Source: Lepidurus packardi
Taxonomy: Eukaryota > Arthropoda > Branchiopoda > Notostraca > Triopsidae
NCBI GenBank assembly: GCA_023053545.1
Contig: JAKZAN010000005.1
Coordinates: 6,758,001-6,822,000, forward strand
DNA length: 64,000 nt
Direction: 5' to 3'
In this document: positions 39,439 through 52,273 of the stretch, piece after piece
Layout: the number at the start of each line of letters is the position of its first letter
How positions within the stretch are numbered: the first letter of the stretch is position 1
Notes under the pieces: generated by a model
What the model saw: the letters and a program-made list of their open reading frames with translations, nothing else
Database searches by the model: none
What the model was told of the DNA's origin: nothing
Program-made: the position numbers and the translations under genes

Positions 39439-40077
39439 ATGGCATCAACTTTAATTCGATTCGGGCGACAATCGCAACTGCGTGGTTTGGTAGCCTGCGG
39501 TCATTATTTTCGGAATACGGAATTGAACTTTTCCGTCAGCCAAAAATCGCCACTTAAAGAAGCTTGTTCATTGGCTGAAACAAACGCATCTACAACTAGC
39601 TTCGTTCCCGTCTATCGGTTGCCATATATCGTCGCGCTGAAAACAGTCTGCAGAGTAAAAATTTATCAGACCGTATTAACTGTTGCCGGAGCAGGGATTT
39701 GCACAGGATTAGCCCAGGCTGGTTTAGCTTCACCTACATTAGCAATTGGTGTTATGTGGTTGGGCTCGTTAGCAGTAGGGATTTTATATATTATGGGAGA
39801 GTTTTTTCGCCGAATAATTGGATTCGCCTATTTAAGTGAAGATAAGAAGTTGGTAAAATTATCTCATTTGGGTTTCTGGGGTAATCGAGTTGATTTGATA
39901 ATTCCTATCGAAGACTTGATTCCCTTACCCGAAACGGAAGAACGAGCAAGCGATCTTTATGTTAAGATTCGACGTTATTCTTCTGATAAAACGCTGTATC
40001 TCAGTTTACGATATGGGAAATTGCTAGATGTTCAAATGTTTAAGGAAATTTTCGGAGATCCTAGTTTGTATAAATGA
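39439..40077 (+). CDS. TMEM186: Transmembrane protein 186 (mitochondrial)
   Basis: A single-exon gene of 212 aa. TMEM186 family proteins sit in the mitochondrial inner membrane and act in complex I assembly. The N-terminus (MASTLIRFGRQSQLRGLVAC) is basic and amphipathic, as in a mitochondrial presequence. The family core shows VPVYRLPYIVALKTVCRVKI, two membrane segments (about residues 77-95 and 101-118), then RRIIGFAYLSEDKKLVKLSH and a FWGNR motif. Length equals that of known homologues. A poly(A) signal lies 40 bp after the stop. Confidence 0.9.
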   Translation: MASTLIRFGRQSQLRGLVACGHYFRNTELNFSVSQKSPLKEACSLAETNASTTSFVPVYRLPYIVALKTVCRVKIYQTVLTVAGAGICTGLAQAGLASPTLAIGVMWLGSLAVGILYIMGEFFRRIIGFAYLSEDKKLVKLSHLGFWGNRVDLIIPIEDLIPLPETEERASDLYVKIRRYSSDKTLYLSLRYGKLLDVQMFKEIFGDPSLYK

Positions 40078-40116
40078 TGAGCCAAGGGTAATGCATAACT
40101 GAAATTAGTGATTTTT

Positions 40117-40122
40117 AATAAA
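40117..40122 (+). terminator. Poly(A) signal of TMEM186
   Basis: Canonical AATAAA 40 bp after the TMEM186 stop codon. Confidence 0.7.
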
Positions 40123-41040
40123 TAGTACTATTTTCAGGGTTGTGCATTAATATTGATTAAAATATCGACGAATATGTGGGATGTCATACTTTTATTTTCC
40201 ATAAAGAATTATATAATTATCGGTAATCAACCCATTAAAATAGGGTCTTCTCGCTGAAACCCCGCGAATCGATTTACGGTAACAAAGCTGTAACTAGATC
40301 TTATAATGTGGCATTCCGTACCCGTTTTGAACCTTGTTGCTCCCCCGGCTCCTTGGCTGCTTTCCTTGAAGCGTCGTCTTTGGGGACTCGATGTGGTATG
40401 GCAAGGTGATTGCTGAGAGGGCGACAGGCCGACGCTAATGAAGGGGGATAAAAGGTCAAGGGGAGAGGCAATCCAGTAGTTAGTTAGGGAAAGACAAAGG
40501 GGAAGAGTCAGTGAGAGTTAGGACGGGAGGAAGAGTGGTTTTAAGTGAGGCTGGTCTTGGAGTCATGGTAGTGTTGTTGTGGAGTGGGAGTTGCGAATAA
40601 ACGGAGTTTAAAAAGGAGTGGAATGCAACAATAATTTCAGTTAAAAATTTATGACGTTTTAAAAAATATATGTCGTACAAAATGTTTGACTTTCAATGTT
40701 TATGAAAGTAGAATCGCTTATATTCTTATGGGTTACTTCAAAGGTGCCCATATGATATACACGCAAGTTTACAACTGCACGAAGCGTCACGATTTTCACG
40801 TTTTGCGTTCCGATGCTGTATTATTTCTAAGTAATTCCTCTACAATATTTACACTGAACCTTTTTCAGGATTTTCTTGCATAAAAAAGCACTTCTATCGC
40901 AGCTCTTTACGTGTGGGATGTTTCTTTGCACTGAGTCCATCCAAGGAGTGTATTCGAAGCGAAACGGAAAAGAATTGGGACCCGGAGCAGCCAAAGAAAA
41001 AAAACGGAATTTTGCGGAATAGTACTTTTCAAGTTTTGAA
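40123..41040. other. Convergent 3' region of TMEM186 and MKK4
   Basis: About 0.9 kb with no recognised exon. It holds the MKK4 3' UTR on the minus strand. A GA-rich stretch lies at about 40420-40570. Confidence 0.5.
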
Positions 41041-42595
41041 TTAGGGAGAAGGATCGTTCATAGTAAAAGGCGTGTGCCCTTGCTGAGTCATCTGTTCCAC
41101 CATATCTGAGACGTAGGAAGAGACATCGACATCTTCGGCCTCACACATTAGTAAAAAAGGATGCTCCAAAAGCTTACTATACTTTGGACGACGTTTCTCT
41201 TCCTTACTCAAACTACAAACACGTGTTTTAAATATGATATAAGCTGATAAGCGGTTAATACAATTACCAAGTATTGACAAAGCTGACGAATTCCTCAGAA
41301 AAACGAGTGCCATCCGGCAAAGATGGCTGTAAACGTGGCGGATCACCATGGACGACTTGAGTCAATTGCTCAAACACAGAATTCCATTTAGGGTACGGGA
41401 ATTTGCCAGTCGCCAACTCGACTAACGTGATACCCAAGGACCACACATCCGACCGCACATCATAACCGGCTGCCGAAGTAGGATCAATCCTTTCAGGCTA
41501 AAACGCAAATACTGAACCGTTTCTTAATAAAAAAATTCGCGATGTTTTACCGCCATATAAGGACGGCATCCAGCATCACGGGTTTTAGCGATAGAATCCA
41601 CTAACTGACCAGAAATTCCAAAATCACATAGCTTAATATTCCCTTTGCGATCTAATAAAATATTCGAGGGCTTCACATCACGATGAATGATTTCCAACTC
41701 CCCTTTCAAATAGTTTAGAGCTCGAACCGTCTGTATCAATGAAGAATTAGTTAGATTTCTTAAGAATGAAACTGAGTTGTATACCGCGAGAGTAATCTTC
41801 CCTAGAATAACTTCAGGTATTCGCTGCTTAAGTTCGTAATAAATAAATCGATAAAACTTGTCTAAAGACACGTCCATAAGTTCCATGCAAATCCAACAGT
41901 CGCCCTTAAAATAACGTTATAAAAAGTTTAAAATCCCAACTAATACTCCGATAAATCCTTGTAAATGTCACCTCTTTAAACAGAGCACCATAAAACTGGA
42001 CAATATAAGGACAGTTATTGGACTTCATAACCACCTCTAAATCCATCAGCAGTTGCTTTTGCTCTCTTTCGTCCACTGTGGACCGTATTCTCTGAAAGTT
42101 CAGGAGAAATATTTGTCAGTCAATACAAAAAAGGGTGTTTCCGCCTACCTTAACAGCCATAATAGTGCCGCTTGGAATATGAATCATCTTATTAACAGTT
42201 CCATAGCCTCCCCTTCCAATCTCTCCTTGATCTTCTAAATCCTCTGCCGTAAAAACGAAAACCTTCTCCGGTGATATGGTCAGGGTGCCTCTGGACTGGA
42301 GACTATTCTGGGTAGCCAGAAAACGATCCCTGATCATCCACCCCCAAAAAAATCACTCATTATTTTGATTCAAGTTCCCATCTTTTGCGAAAATCTTACA
42401 AATGAGCTGACGAAGCTGAGCCCGTGGAAGTGGGCAAGGAATTCGTGGATGGGGAACTTGGTTTCAACTCGGGACTTCCCAGCGAAAGACGAAGTTTGCT
42501 TCGTTTATCAACTAACGAAAAGTCTGTTTTAAAGTAAATCATTGAGGTAAATTCGGGGGTTAATTACTTGTACCTTGATCTTCTTCTGAGGCCAT
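41041..42595 (-). CDS. Mkk4: Dual-specificity MAP kinase kinase 4 (MKK4/MAP2K4)
   Basis: Eight exons (42595-42574, 42523-42400, 42329-42149, 42091-41972, 41904-41785, 41730-41551, 41497-41268, 41212-41041) join to 383 codons. MKK4 phosphorylates JNK, and p38 in some animals, in stress signalling. A Ser/Pro-rich N-terminus precedes the kinase domain. Visible elements are the glycine loop GRGGYGTV at about residue 86, the catalytic lysine in IMAVK, the HRDVKPSN catalytic loop, the DFG motif, and the activation loop SIAKTRDAGC, where S and T are the activating sites typical of MKK4. A PERIDP segment follows. The C-terminus has the family docking region (EAEDVDVSSYVSDMVEQM). All key residues are present. 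The start is 454 bp from the divergent Hrb27C start. Confidence 0.95.
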
Positions 42596-43049
42596 AACTG
42601 GATTGGATTGCGTTAGATGGTACACAGCTTAAGTTAAAAAGTTGACACAATCACGTTCAAAGAATCATCTAGGTTAAAATTAACTTTATGAAGTTATGAT
42701 ATCGCTAACCGTCAAACGTCAAATACAACTTTCCTTTAGCGTATGCGCAACTAGCATTAGGATGACAACCGTCAAGGCGTGTCTACTCTACTTTATTTTT
42801 GACACGCCTTCTAACAGCGATGTTTCATTTATAAAGTGTAGGATAGGCGCCGACGTAGGAAATAATCACTTTCTGCACAGACTTGACGCTTGATGGCTCT
42901 CAGATCTTCCAAAGCCGGTAAAGTTCAGTTCTCCGATTTCGTCACACCCTGCTTTGGTTATCCTATCTGCTTTTTCCAGGGGAGGACATCTTCAGAGACG
43001 CCTTGTGGTTCTCTTTTATCTGAAAAAGGAAAAAGATCTTTTTCGTGAA
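42596..43049. promoter_or_regulatory. Divergent region between MKK4 and Hrb27C
   Basis: The 454 bp between two outward-pointing ATG codons contain both promoters and 5' leaders. No core element is clear to me. Confidence 0.45.
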
Positions 43050-45444
43050 ATGCCGGGTTCAAACTTCCCAACTCCTAACCCGAGTAACATAAATGGGGCT
43101 AGGGTTAAGAAAGATAGTGAGAGCAGTGACGAGAAAGGGTAATTATAATGTTTTATTCTTAAGCATAGTTTGAACATTGAAATGCGTTAATTTTAATACA
43201 TTCTTTTTTTTTCGGGGATCAGGAAAATGTTTGTTGGTGGATTAAGCTGGGAAACCACTCAAGGTACTTTCGAGCTTTTTAACAATTGGAATATTAAAAT
43301 ATTTTTCCAAATTTTAGAAGCGTTGCATAGCTATTTTAGCAGATTCGGAGAGATTTCTGACTGCGTGGTCATGAAGAATCCAGAAACTGGAAGGTCAAGA
43401 GGCTTTGGTTTTATTACTTACACTGACCCAGCCAACATGGATGTAGTTTTGGAAAATTGTCCGCATTTGCTAGACTCCCGCACGGTAAACCCACACATTA
43501 TTTTGTATTCAGAATCTCACAACTATTAACTTATTGTCGTTCGTTAGGTTGATCCTAAACCTTGCAATCCACGTGCCAGCAGCAGCCGTGCCAAGCGAAC
43601 TAATAACGCTCCTAAAGTGTTTTTGGGAGGTTTACCACCCAATATCACCGAGACGGATTTGCGCAATTTCTTTTCTCAATACGGCAAAGTAACTGAAGTC
43701 GTCATCATGTATGATCAGCAGCAAAAGAAATCGCGCGGTGAGTAATAATTTCGTTTTTGCAATACTTAACTTGTACGGCCTAAAACCTCGTAAGTTACGC
43801 TAAGTAATCTCACAATTGAGAACATTATGGCAAAGTTTGGGAGTCATAGTTTAAGCTGGGAGATGTTGACATGCCTAAGCTATTTCCTGTTAGCGTTACT
43901 TAGAACTGCCGTATTTAGAAGAGGTCGGTAAGTTAACATAAGTAGTTTGGATTTCATGTCATTTATGATGAATGTTATGGGGGATAATTTTTGGGCACGG
44001 GTAATATTATGTTACAATTACGGACCTTAGGCTTTGGATTTTTGTCGTTCGAATCGGACGATTCCGTGGACCGCTGTGCTGCTGAGCATTTCGTCAACAT
44101 TAATGGCAAGCAGGTAGAGTAGTTGAAGCACCGGCATGGGAAACCCAAGCTGTAAATACTTTATTTTCTATGATATCCTGTCACTAGATCAAGTAATGGA
44201 ATTCCAGCATTACTTTGTCTAGTTAAAAAAGAAACAGTTATTTTAATTTACTGCACTTAAAACTACCCACTGCATTACTTATAGAGTAATGTAGCACTTA
44301 ATTAATCTAAGGTGTAACCGTGTAAGACATATCGGTATTCCTTCAAAAGATACTAATATGCGATAGAGAGCCAAGTGCTCTTAATTTAGTTTCACGAATT
44401 AAGTTAAGATCCTTTTTAAGTTTACATACAAGGTGGGTCTCAACCGTGGCTTTTTTTCTTCATATTTCCGATACCCAACGCCTACTTTTACCTCGTGCGC
44501 TTCCATTACATTCATCTGATTTGCATGCGATGTAGGTGGAAATCAAAAAGGCTGAACCACGTGACGGTCGTTTCACTAGTCCACGCCAACAGTGGGATCC
44601 ATCTAATCAACAGCAGCCTTACCAAGGAGGACCAATGGGCGGTGGACCTCCAGGAATGATGCCAGGCAACTACCCACAAGGACCTGGTCCTAATCAGCAA
44701 GGCTATAATCAAGGTTTGGAGAGCAACTTCTCGATTCTTCGATCATATCAGCTTATTTTGTTCCTAAATTAGGCTATGGCCAACAAGGTTATGGCTGGAA
44801 CGGACCTCCACAACAGGGAGGCTGGGGCGGGCCTCCTGGATGGAGCGGACCACCTCAATACGGTTACCCAGGTAAGAGTATACGCGACGCGTCGTATGAA
44901 GTTAAGTTACATGCTTCTGTTTAGGACCCGGACCTAACCAACAAGGTGGTTATCCCAACTGGAATTGGGGACCTGGACCGTATCCTCCTCATGGACCTGG
45001 ACCTATGCCACAGCAAGGACCTGGCGGTAACTTGCGTTTTTCCTTAGTTAATTGGTATTAATTAATGTGCGTTGATAGGCCCACCTGCTCCGCCCCAATC
45101 CGGACCAAACCCGGCACCTATGAAGCAAGAGGCTGGCCATAACGCACCTCCTTCTGGGCCGAATTACCACCCGGGCGGATATGGCAATCCTCCGCATAAA
45201 GATGGGATGAATCATTATGGACCCAGAGGCTATGGACCCGATCATTACAATTCTGGACCTGGTATGAAAGCTACTTTTTTTTAAGATTGTTCAAGCTAAA
45301 GATGTATTGAATTCTATAGGTTATGGAGCTGCGCCACCTGGCAGTGAACCTCCCGCGACTGGACTCCATGGGTCACCAATTGGTCCTCAGCGTGCTCATC
45401 CGCAACCATCGCAAGCCCAAGGTTACCACCCATATCGCCGCTAA
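43050..45444 (+). CDS. Hrb27C: Hrb27C/hrp48 (DAZAP1-type) hnRNP with two RRMs
   Basis: Ten exons (43050-43138, 43223-43263, 43318-43484, 43548-43737, 44031-44113, 44536-44713, 44773-44871, 44925-45026, 45079-45261, 45320-45444) join to 419 codons. The protein binds pre-mRNA and mRNA; in flies it controls splicing, localisation and translation of oskar and gurken. RRM1 at about residues 31-105 has MFVGGLSWETTQ and GRSRGFGFITY. RRM2 at about 118-195 has KVFLGGLPPNITETDLRNFF, KSRGFGFLSF and GKQVEIKKAEPRDG, close to the fly protein. The C-terminus is a low-complexity Gly/Pro/Gln/Tyr-rich domain split over five small exons that all begin in phase 1. I chose the ATG at 43050 because the upstream in-frame ATG at 42954 lies in probable leader. 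Confidence 0.93.
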
Positions 45445-46537
45445 ACTGGAACATTTTCATTCTTCGTAGGTACGATCGCAGACAGAGACAAAAACGTGAG
45501 CTGTACCTTTGATTGCATTACACTCGTAACCCTTTTGCGTTGTAAGATCTGTTGGCCAGGCATAATAAAAGCCATTTGGAAGACTTGTGTTCTTAATATT
45601 GGTGTTAATTGTTTATAGTATACTGAAAACCTTTTTGTGGCGGAATCTCAAGGTGCTCGAAGTGAATAAACAAAATTGAAACATCTTCAAATATTAATTG
45701 TTTTGTTTTCGAGGCTAACTCCGTATCAGCAAGTATATTTACATATGAACCTTAGGATTTTTTTTTACAAAGCTTTTATAGTACACAAGATCTAATGTAA
45801 TCTGGTAATATATAATTTTACGTCTTATGAATGAGTAATGAAATCAAAACTACCAACCAGATCGACTAAAATACTTTGGTAAAAGTTTTGAAAAAAAATT
45901 GGGAATTTAAAAACTCCACCCAAAAAATGCCAGTGAAAAAACAAAAATATTTAGCACATTTCAGTCTCATTTTATTTAACTTTCAAAATTTACCGCGAAT
46001 CTTCATAACTTCATCATTATTTCAATATATATCGAAATTATTTTTTCTTTGTTTTTCTATTTTTTAACAAAGAATTTAGACGTGTACTAATTTTAGAAAA
46101 TTAAACTTCTAGTTAAGGACGAGCGATGGCGTTAGTCTCGTTCTCGTTTCACAATTTAGAGTGACGCCTCCCCACTATAGTTTTCTTGATTCAACAGAGT
46201 AAGGATAATGAACATTTTGCTTGCTGCATTGTTCCTCATAGATGGCGTATGTTTCCAGTTTGTAGGGCGCAATTGCATCAAACAAGGCTGGACAAGGAGT
46301 TTTGTCACTCTGTTTTGTTTACTTGTACATATTTGACGTATTTGGGTGTGATTCGGATTCTTTTGCATACTTTGTGCACAAAACCGTGATGAGCTTATGA
46401 GTTTGGTTCGCTTTTGGCATTTTGGCACCTGAATAGCCCTCCCATGTCAAACCTAGACAGCGCCTTTGTTTTGTCTTTTGTCTTGTACAAACGCTAATGA
46501 AGTAGTGGATGGAAAAGAAAAGCCCCTGAACGTGACC
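45445..46537. other. Intergenic between Hrb27C and HELZ
   Basis: About 1.1 kb holding the Hrb27C 3' UTR, a very AT-rich segment at about 45700-46090, and the HELZ promoter and leader. No exon is recognised. Confidence 0.5.
45564..45569 (+). terminator. Poly(A) signal of Hrb27C
   Basis: Canonical AATAAA 120 bp after the stop codon. Confidence 0.6.
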
Positions 46538-49500
46538 ATGGCCGATTCTTTGTCTTCCTGGAATTTTAGACCACCTCCCCGTGGGTTAACTAGTCTCGAG
46601 TACTCACAGTGCGTTCAATTTATCCAAACTGGCATTTGCCGCTATGGAAATCAGTGTGTTGAAGCCCATAGCGCTGCAGAACTCGCAGAATGGCAGGAGC
46701 GCTTTGAACTAAACCAGCAAAAACGTTCACTTCTACAGAAATCGTACGTTGAGATACTTTCCGAAAAATTCGCGCAAGCTCCCAACCCCGAAACAATCCT
46801 TATAGAACATTTAGACTCTGTGAGTATCAAAGTTAGCCACCCCTTAATTGTCGTCGTCGAAACCAAACCATGTCGCGCCGAATGGACGTTCCTGGTCAAA
46901 GGTCCCTTGCCGTTGAAGCAAGTTGCCCTGTTACACGATGATCACCGGGATCATTTTAGCATCATAATTCATCCCGTCAAACCCAAGTCGACGCCGAGCA
47001 AAGTCCAAGACTGGCTTTTTCCCAACACTGCTCGCGACGCTAACACAGAGACGAAAGTTGAGATCGAGTTTGCCACAGATGTATTTGGAAACTTTCGGCA
47101 AACTATCGTCTTTGATTTCGGGTTTGAGCCGGTCGTAGCCCGACACTTGTCGGTTGACGTCTTACCCCAAGATGACTACCAAAAGATCCAGCAAGTGCAA
47201 GAAACGCTCATCAACAATGCCGAGCGCTGGGACTCTTCCAACGCTGACATTACTTTCTTCACCAGCGATCCTTTCTTGCAAGATAATTCCCAGATATTGT
47301 CTTTGTACCCGCCCCCGCAACCTAATGCCTTTCGCTTGACTCCCGCCATCGTCTCGGATGTTTTGACTCCCAAGGTTTACAAAGAACGAATGAAAGGTCT
47401 GCTATCCATCGAAGAAATGACTCAGTATGAAACCCTAGCCAAGTTCAATGTCAGAGCTCATTTGGATTTGACGACAGCATATCATTTAACGCCCGGACCT
47501 TGGTCCTCGGCCAAATACGCCCGGAAAGACGAACTTTTCGCCAAAATGAGCCTCACGGCTCAATTATCAGAGGATACGTCAGCTGGACGCTTAATTCTAA
47601 CTAATTGCAGTTTGGCACTATTATCCTTCAGCGATCCGAAACCGGGTGCCCTGAAACGCAAGGTTTACCAGTGTCCTATCGAAGATAAAGTTAAGCAAGC
47701 CATTTATTTCCGGTTGCCGACCACCTTGGTAGCGGAGACGAAGTTAGAAGCGGGAAACACGTGCATTGCTGATGTGCAGTTTCATTTAAATCGCGTCCCT
47801 TTCTGCGAAAACCAATTTGCAGTAGATCGCGTTTTGGATTGCCATGTTTTCCCCGAGATCAACACGACAGTCCTGCCTTTATCACAGTAATGCTTATTTA
47901 TATAATGAGGCCGATATTCTAACTAACGGCCTTGGATCGTTTTGTGTATAGGGCGTATCAACCAGAATTGGACCCCAGATTGAATGCGAAACAAAGAGAA
48001 GCAGTGCTCGCCATTGCAACTCCTAGTAAAATCGCCGTACCTGTTATTGTCATTGCAGGTAATTACTGAGATCTTTGCAAGAACCAATCGTTCTAATGAT
48101 CTTTTACACCCCGCGTTTCTATAGGACCATTTGGAACAGGGAAAACATTCACGTTTGCTCAAGCTATTAAAGCCGTTTTGGAACAGCAAAATACGCGTTT
48201 GTTAGTCTGCACCCATTCAAACAGGTAACTTGCAACCTTGAAAAGTACAAAAGATGTAATTTTTGGTTTCTCTTATAGTGCAGCGGATTTGTATGTAAAA
48301 GACTATTTACATGTGTTTTTCGAAGAGGGGTTGGCTGCTGCGAAGCCGTTACGCGTTTATTACAGCAATCGGTGGGTTTCTACAGTTCACCCTAGAGTCC
48401 AAGAAGTAAGTTTGTTTTTAATTTTAATGTAGTAGATGCCGGTTATTGTGATCACTGGGTATAGATTCAGCCGCTTTATATAACCAAATTTTAAAAGGAT
48501 CGATTCAAAATGATAAAATTCGTAGCATTTTAATGGGTTATTAGAATCACACTTTCGGATATTAGAATTAATTTCAAAAGAATCTTTATATACAGTAGCG
48601 AAACTACAGTGATTGCTACATGGACTTTGCATATTGACCAATACCATTGCTTTTACGTCGTTTTGACCAATCCTGTCATTTCCAGCCTACTACTGCGCAA
48701 AGCGGAAATCCCTTCTAAACTGCCCAGTCAATTAAATGAGCAGGTTATTCAGTTGAATGACCAATTCCTTTAATTGACTGGGACAATTAGAAGGGATATC
48801 GTTTTGAGAACCCTACCTAAGCGTAGGAGTAAGTGTCAAAGGCGCAGTATTAGTTGTGCTTTAGATGCGTGGTTGTATAAAAATGGCGACGAACAAGAAA
48901 AGAGTTGATTGAAATGTAAAAGAGAAGTTGCGACTCATCGGAACTTTGTGACAAGTTAAATTTAAAAGATTTGCCACAAAGGGAACCGGCCGTTAAGTTA
49001 AGAATTCCTCAATCATCTTTATCAAGTTGTTGAAAAATCGTTACGAAATAAACAATAGTGGGTGTAGTGAATCTAGAAAAAGGAAACTATAACCTATCTA
49101 TATATAGAAATTTAGGTACATATTTCCTTTTTTCGATTATTAGAATCTCTGCTTAATAAAATCAATATTCACTTGACAAACGTGTTCCCAATAAGCGGCA
49201 TCTACTGTACTTTAAAGAATTTTTTGCGTAATAGAAAAAGGCGATCATCAAGTCATAATGAAAACCTTCATAGAAAGTTTCTTCACTTTAACGGAAGAAG
49301 AAAGAACTGATTTTGATTTTTGTAGTATTGTCTGATCGAAAATGAAGGCGCGGGAACGAATTTCAGGATGCCTACGGCCGAAGAAGTCCTGAAGTACCGC
49401 GTTATTGTTACCACATTAGGAACAGCTCGACATTTGGTCCAGTTGGGGCTTCCCCGAGGTGAATGTTTACATTTAACGAAAGCATACTAAAAGTACAAAT

Positions 49501-52273
49501 TGTAATTCTTCTTTGTAGGTTTGTTCAGCCATATTTTGGTTGACGAAGCTGCACAGTGCATTGAATGTGAAGCATTGATGCCTCTCGCCTTGGCGAATCG
49601 TGTTACCCGTATTGCATTAGCAGGGGATCATATGCAAGTAATAACATTTAAATTAGATTTTCAAATACTTTCAATTATGTCTGTGCCTAACTGTGTAATT
49701 GTGTGCTAAACAGCTCAGCCCTGAAGTTTATTCCACGTTTTGCAAAGAAAAGAATTTACACGTGTCACTTTTGGAGCGATTATACGATTATTACCCAAGC
49801 CAATCCCCATGCAAGATTTTACTGTGTGAAAATTATCGGTCTCATCCAGCCATCGTCTCGGTAGGTTACGTTTTTATGAAATTTACTGTCTTTATAACTG
49901 GTCCACTCTTTAACTTGGCTATCAACTGGTTATTTTGTTCATTTCGTATTTAAAAAACAAATTATATCAGCGTGAGCAAAGCTCTTGGCTGACTTTAATT
50001 GCGAGTTATCTGATTATTTTACATAACATTGAATGTTTTTTAACGTTATTTTTATTTTTATCAGTGTGACTTATTTTTAAAATTTGAATTTTTTAGTATA
50101 CCTCGGAGTTGTTTTACGACAAGAAACTGGTTAGCAGTGGCAATCCAAGCAAGAATGAAAAGCATTACCCTTTGACATTTTTCACCGCAAAGGGCCGAGA
50201 TGTGCAAGATTTGAACAGCACGTCCTATTATAACCATGCTGAGGTATATCTCGCAAAACTTTCCAGTATACTAGTGCTGGGTGTACTGGCAATTTAGTGT
50301 GGATTTGAGTCACGTTTCGTTTGTTTAAGAAGCTGAAAATGTTTGTTTTAGGTGTACGAAGTCGTGGAGAGGGTGAAGGAGATCTTGGACGCGTGGCCGA
50401 AAGATTGGGGTTCCCCTGATGATGAGAATGGAATTGGAGTGGTTTCTCCTTATAGCGACCAGGTTATGCGTATCCGATCCGAGCTTCGGAGGAGAAAACT
50501 GGCCGGCGTCTCCGTAGAGCGCGTGTTAAACGTTCAAGGTAAAACAAATAAAAAAAAATATCTCTTAGGCTGGGACCTTTTACGAAAATTAGTGTTGACT
50601 CTTTTGTTTGTAGGCAAACAGTTCCGAGTCATCATCCTAAGTACAGTGCGTACACGCAACACTTGCGAGCCAGCCCCAATTAAGAGCAAAAACAACAACA
50701 ATAACCAGCCCTCAGGAACGGAAGTGGAAGATGAATTCAATTTCGGGTTTTTGTCCAGCGCGAGGCTGCTTAACACGGCTATTACGCGTGCGCAAAGCCT
50801 GGTCGCCGTTGTAGGCGATCCAATAACGCTGTGCTCGGTTGGGAAGTGCAGAAAGCTTTGGGAACGCTTTATAGAAATCTGCAAAAACAACGATTCTTTG
50901 ATCGGGATGCCAATGGCTACCCTTAAATCAAATCTGGATGCGTTAGAGTTGAAGAAACTGTACGGTTTGAACCCATTGGCACCAGAGTTCTTCCCAAGAT
51001 GTTACCAGAACCCCGGATTTGCTAACTTTCCCGTAGCACCCGTACCACATGCTCACGTACGACGAACCGTCATATTACCCTGTTTGGGCTACCCGTATCC
51101 TCCCGTTGTTGCTGTCCCGCCCCCTTACTTCCCCTATCCGCCCCCACCTTGCTTGCGCTACCCCAACCATTCGAAATCCGTTTTCCCGCGTTTTGCATCG
51201 GTGTCACAAGATCTGAATTGGTTCGTGTCACAAGTACCAGGCGCCGTTTCCGCGAGTCCAGAACCAGCTTTGCGATCCAAATACGTGAAAGATCGTGGTA
51301 GCCACCATAAACGAGCTCCAGAATCTCCTAAATTGGCTCGATCGGATTTTGCCAAGCCGGGTCCAAAGGAACAAAGCATGATGGTTAAAAAGGAGGAAAA
51401 AATCCCTACGGAATTTGTGGGAAATGTCCATTTCCCAATGAAAGTATCGCCATCTGGTGTGAACTCCGTGAGTTCTTCAGTAAAAGAAAAGGAAAACAGC
51501 CGCTGGGAGAAACCCAGGTAATAAAAATAAACAATAAGTACTTTGTTTTGTTCTGTACTCCCATATCAAATCATATGTATTCGAAAAGTCTGCATTGAAA
51601 TTGTGTGTTAACGAGTTTTGTATTTATTGTTAACAGGCGTGCGAGTGTAGAGCCGTTAAATCTGTCAGTGAGTCGACCCAAATTACCCAGTTATGATTTG
51701 CCTACGCCGGACGTGGTCAACAAACTTAGCGATTTGTTCTTGGATTCTACAGCGAAAACCCCCCACGTTTTACCTAAATCGCCCATATCCGCTTGTTTCC
51801 AGAATGATGCTGATGCGCTAAAACTACTGCAAAAACGGCCCATTGCGAAGCCGCTGACAGTAATGGAACTGGAAGCATCGTTGTTGACAGGCGAGGTAAC
51901 GAAAGGCGGTACGTCTTCCTGGCCACCGAAGCCTGCTTCCAACGGCAATGACTGGTTTAGTTCTACTCTCTCTCAATCACAGCAGCTACTTAGCAGCACT
52001 ACCACGACTAATACTAAGACAAATCCAGCGCCTGATCCCTGGCCAGGCGTCCAACTGCCCGTCTTGTCGTCGTCTAACGGGGCAAAGGACAAGACGCTAA
52101 CTCCTTTGATCTTGGAAGAAGAACCTATTTGGGCCCCTTTGAACTACACATCAGCTGTAACCCTAGGTTCCAACGATGCATCATCCTATGTGCCTTTATA
52201 CATGCGCAAAGTTGGGCCGGAGCCCAAGCCGAGTTCGCTCAACTCGGAAAAAACTTACCAATATTTTAACTAA
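46538..52273 (+). CDS. HELZ: HELZ, probable helicase with zinc finger (SF1, UPF1-like)
   Basis: Eleven exons (46538-47886, 47952-48058, 48125-48224, 48279-48405, 49326-49458, 49519-49637, 49714-49860, 50097-50243, 50352-50538, 50614-51517, 51637-52273) join to 1,319 codons. HELZ is a cytoplasmic RNA helicase linked to poly(A)-binding protein and the CCR4-NOT deadenylase. A CCCH zinc finger lies at residues 24-48 ([14 protein letters not shown]...H). SF1 helicase motifs: Walker A GPFGTGKT (about 486), motif II DEAAQC (about 612), [42 protein letters not shown] and [10 protein letters not shown] (motif VI). After the helicase, [10 protein letters not shown] at about 924 matches a PAM2 motif. 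A Pro/Tyr-rich stretch and a Ser-rich tail follow. It is shorter than human HELZ, mainly in the tail. An in-frame ATG at 46466 lies upstream. Confidence 0.94.
48706..48799. repeat. 94-bp near-perfect palindrome in HELZ intron 4
   Basis: Arms 48709-48736 and 48769-48796 are reverse complements with a few mismatches (left begins TCCCTTCTAAACTGCCCAGT). The inner blocks 48743-48752 and 48753-48762 also pair, so the palindrome is almost continuous about a centre at 48752.5. It lies in the only long HELZ intron (920 bp). It could be a tiny foldback element or a hairpin-forming transcript. Confidence 0.8.
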
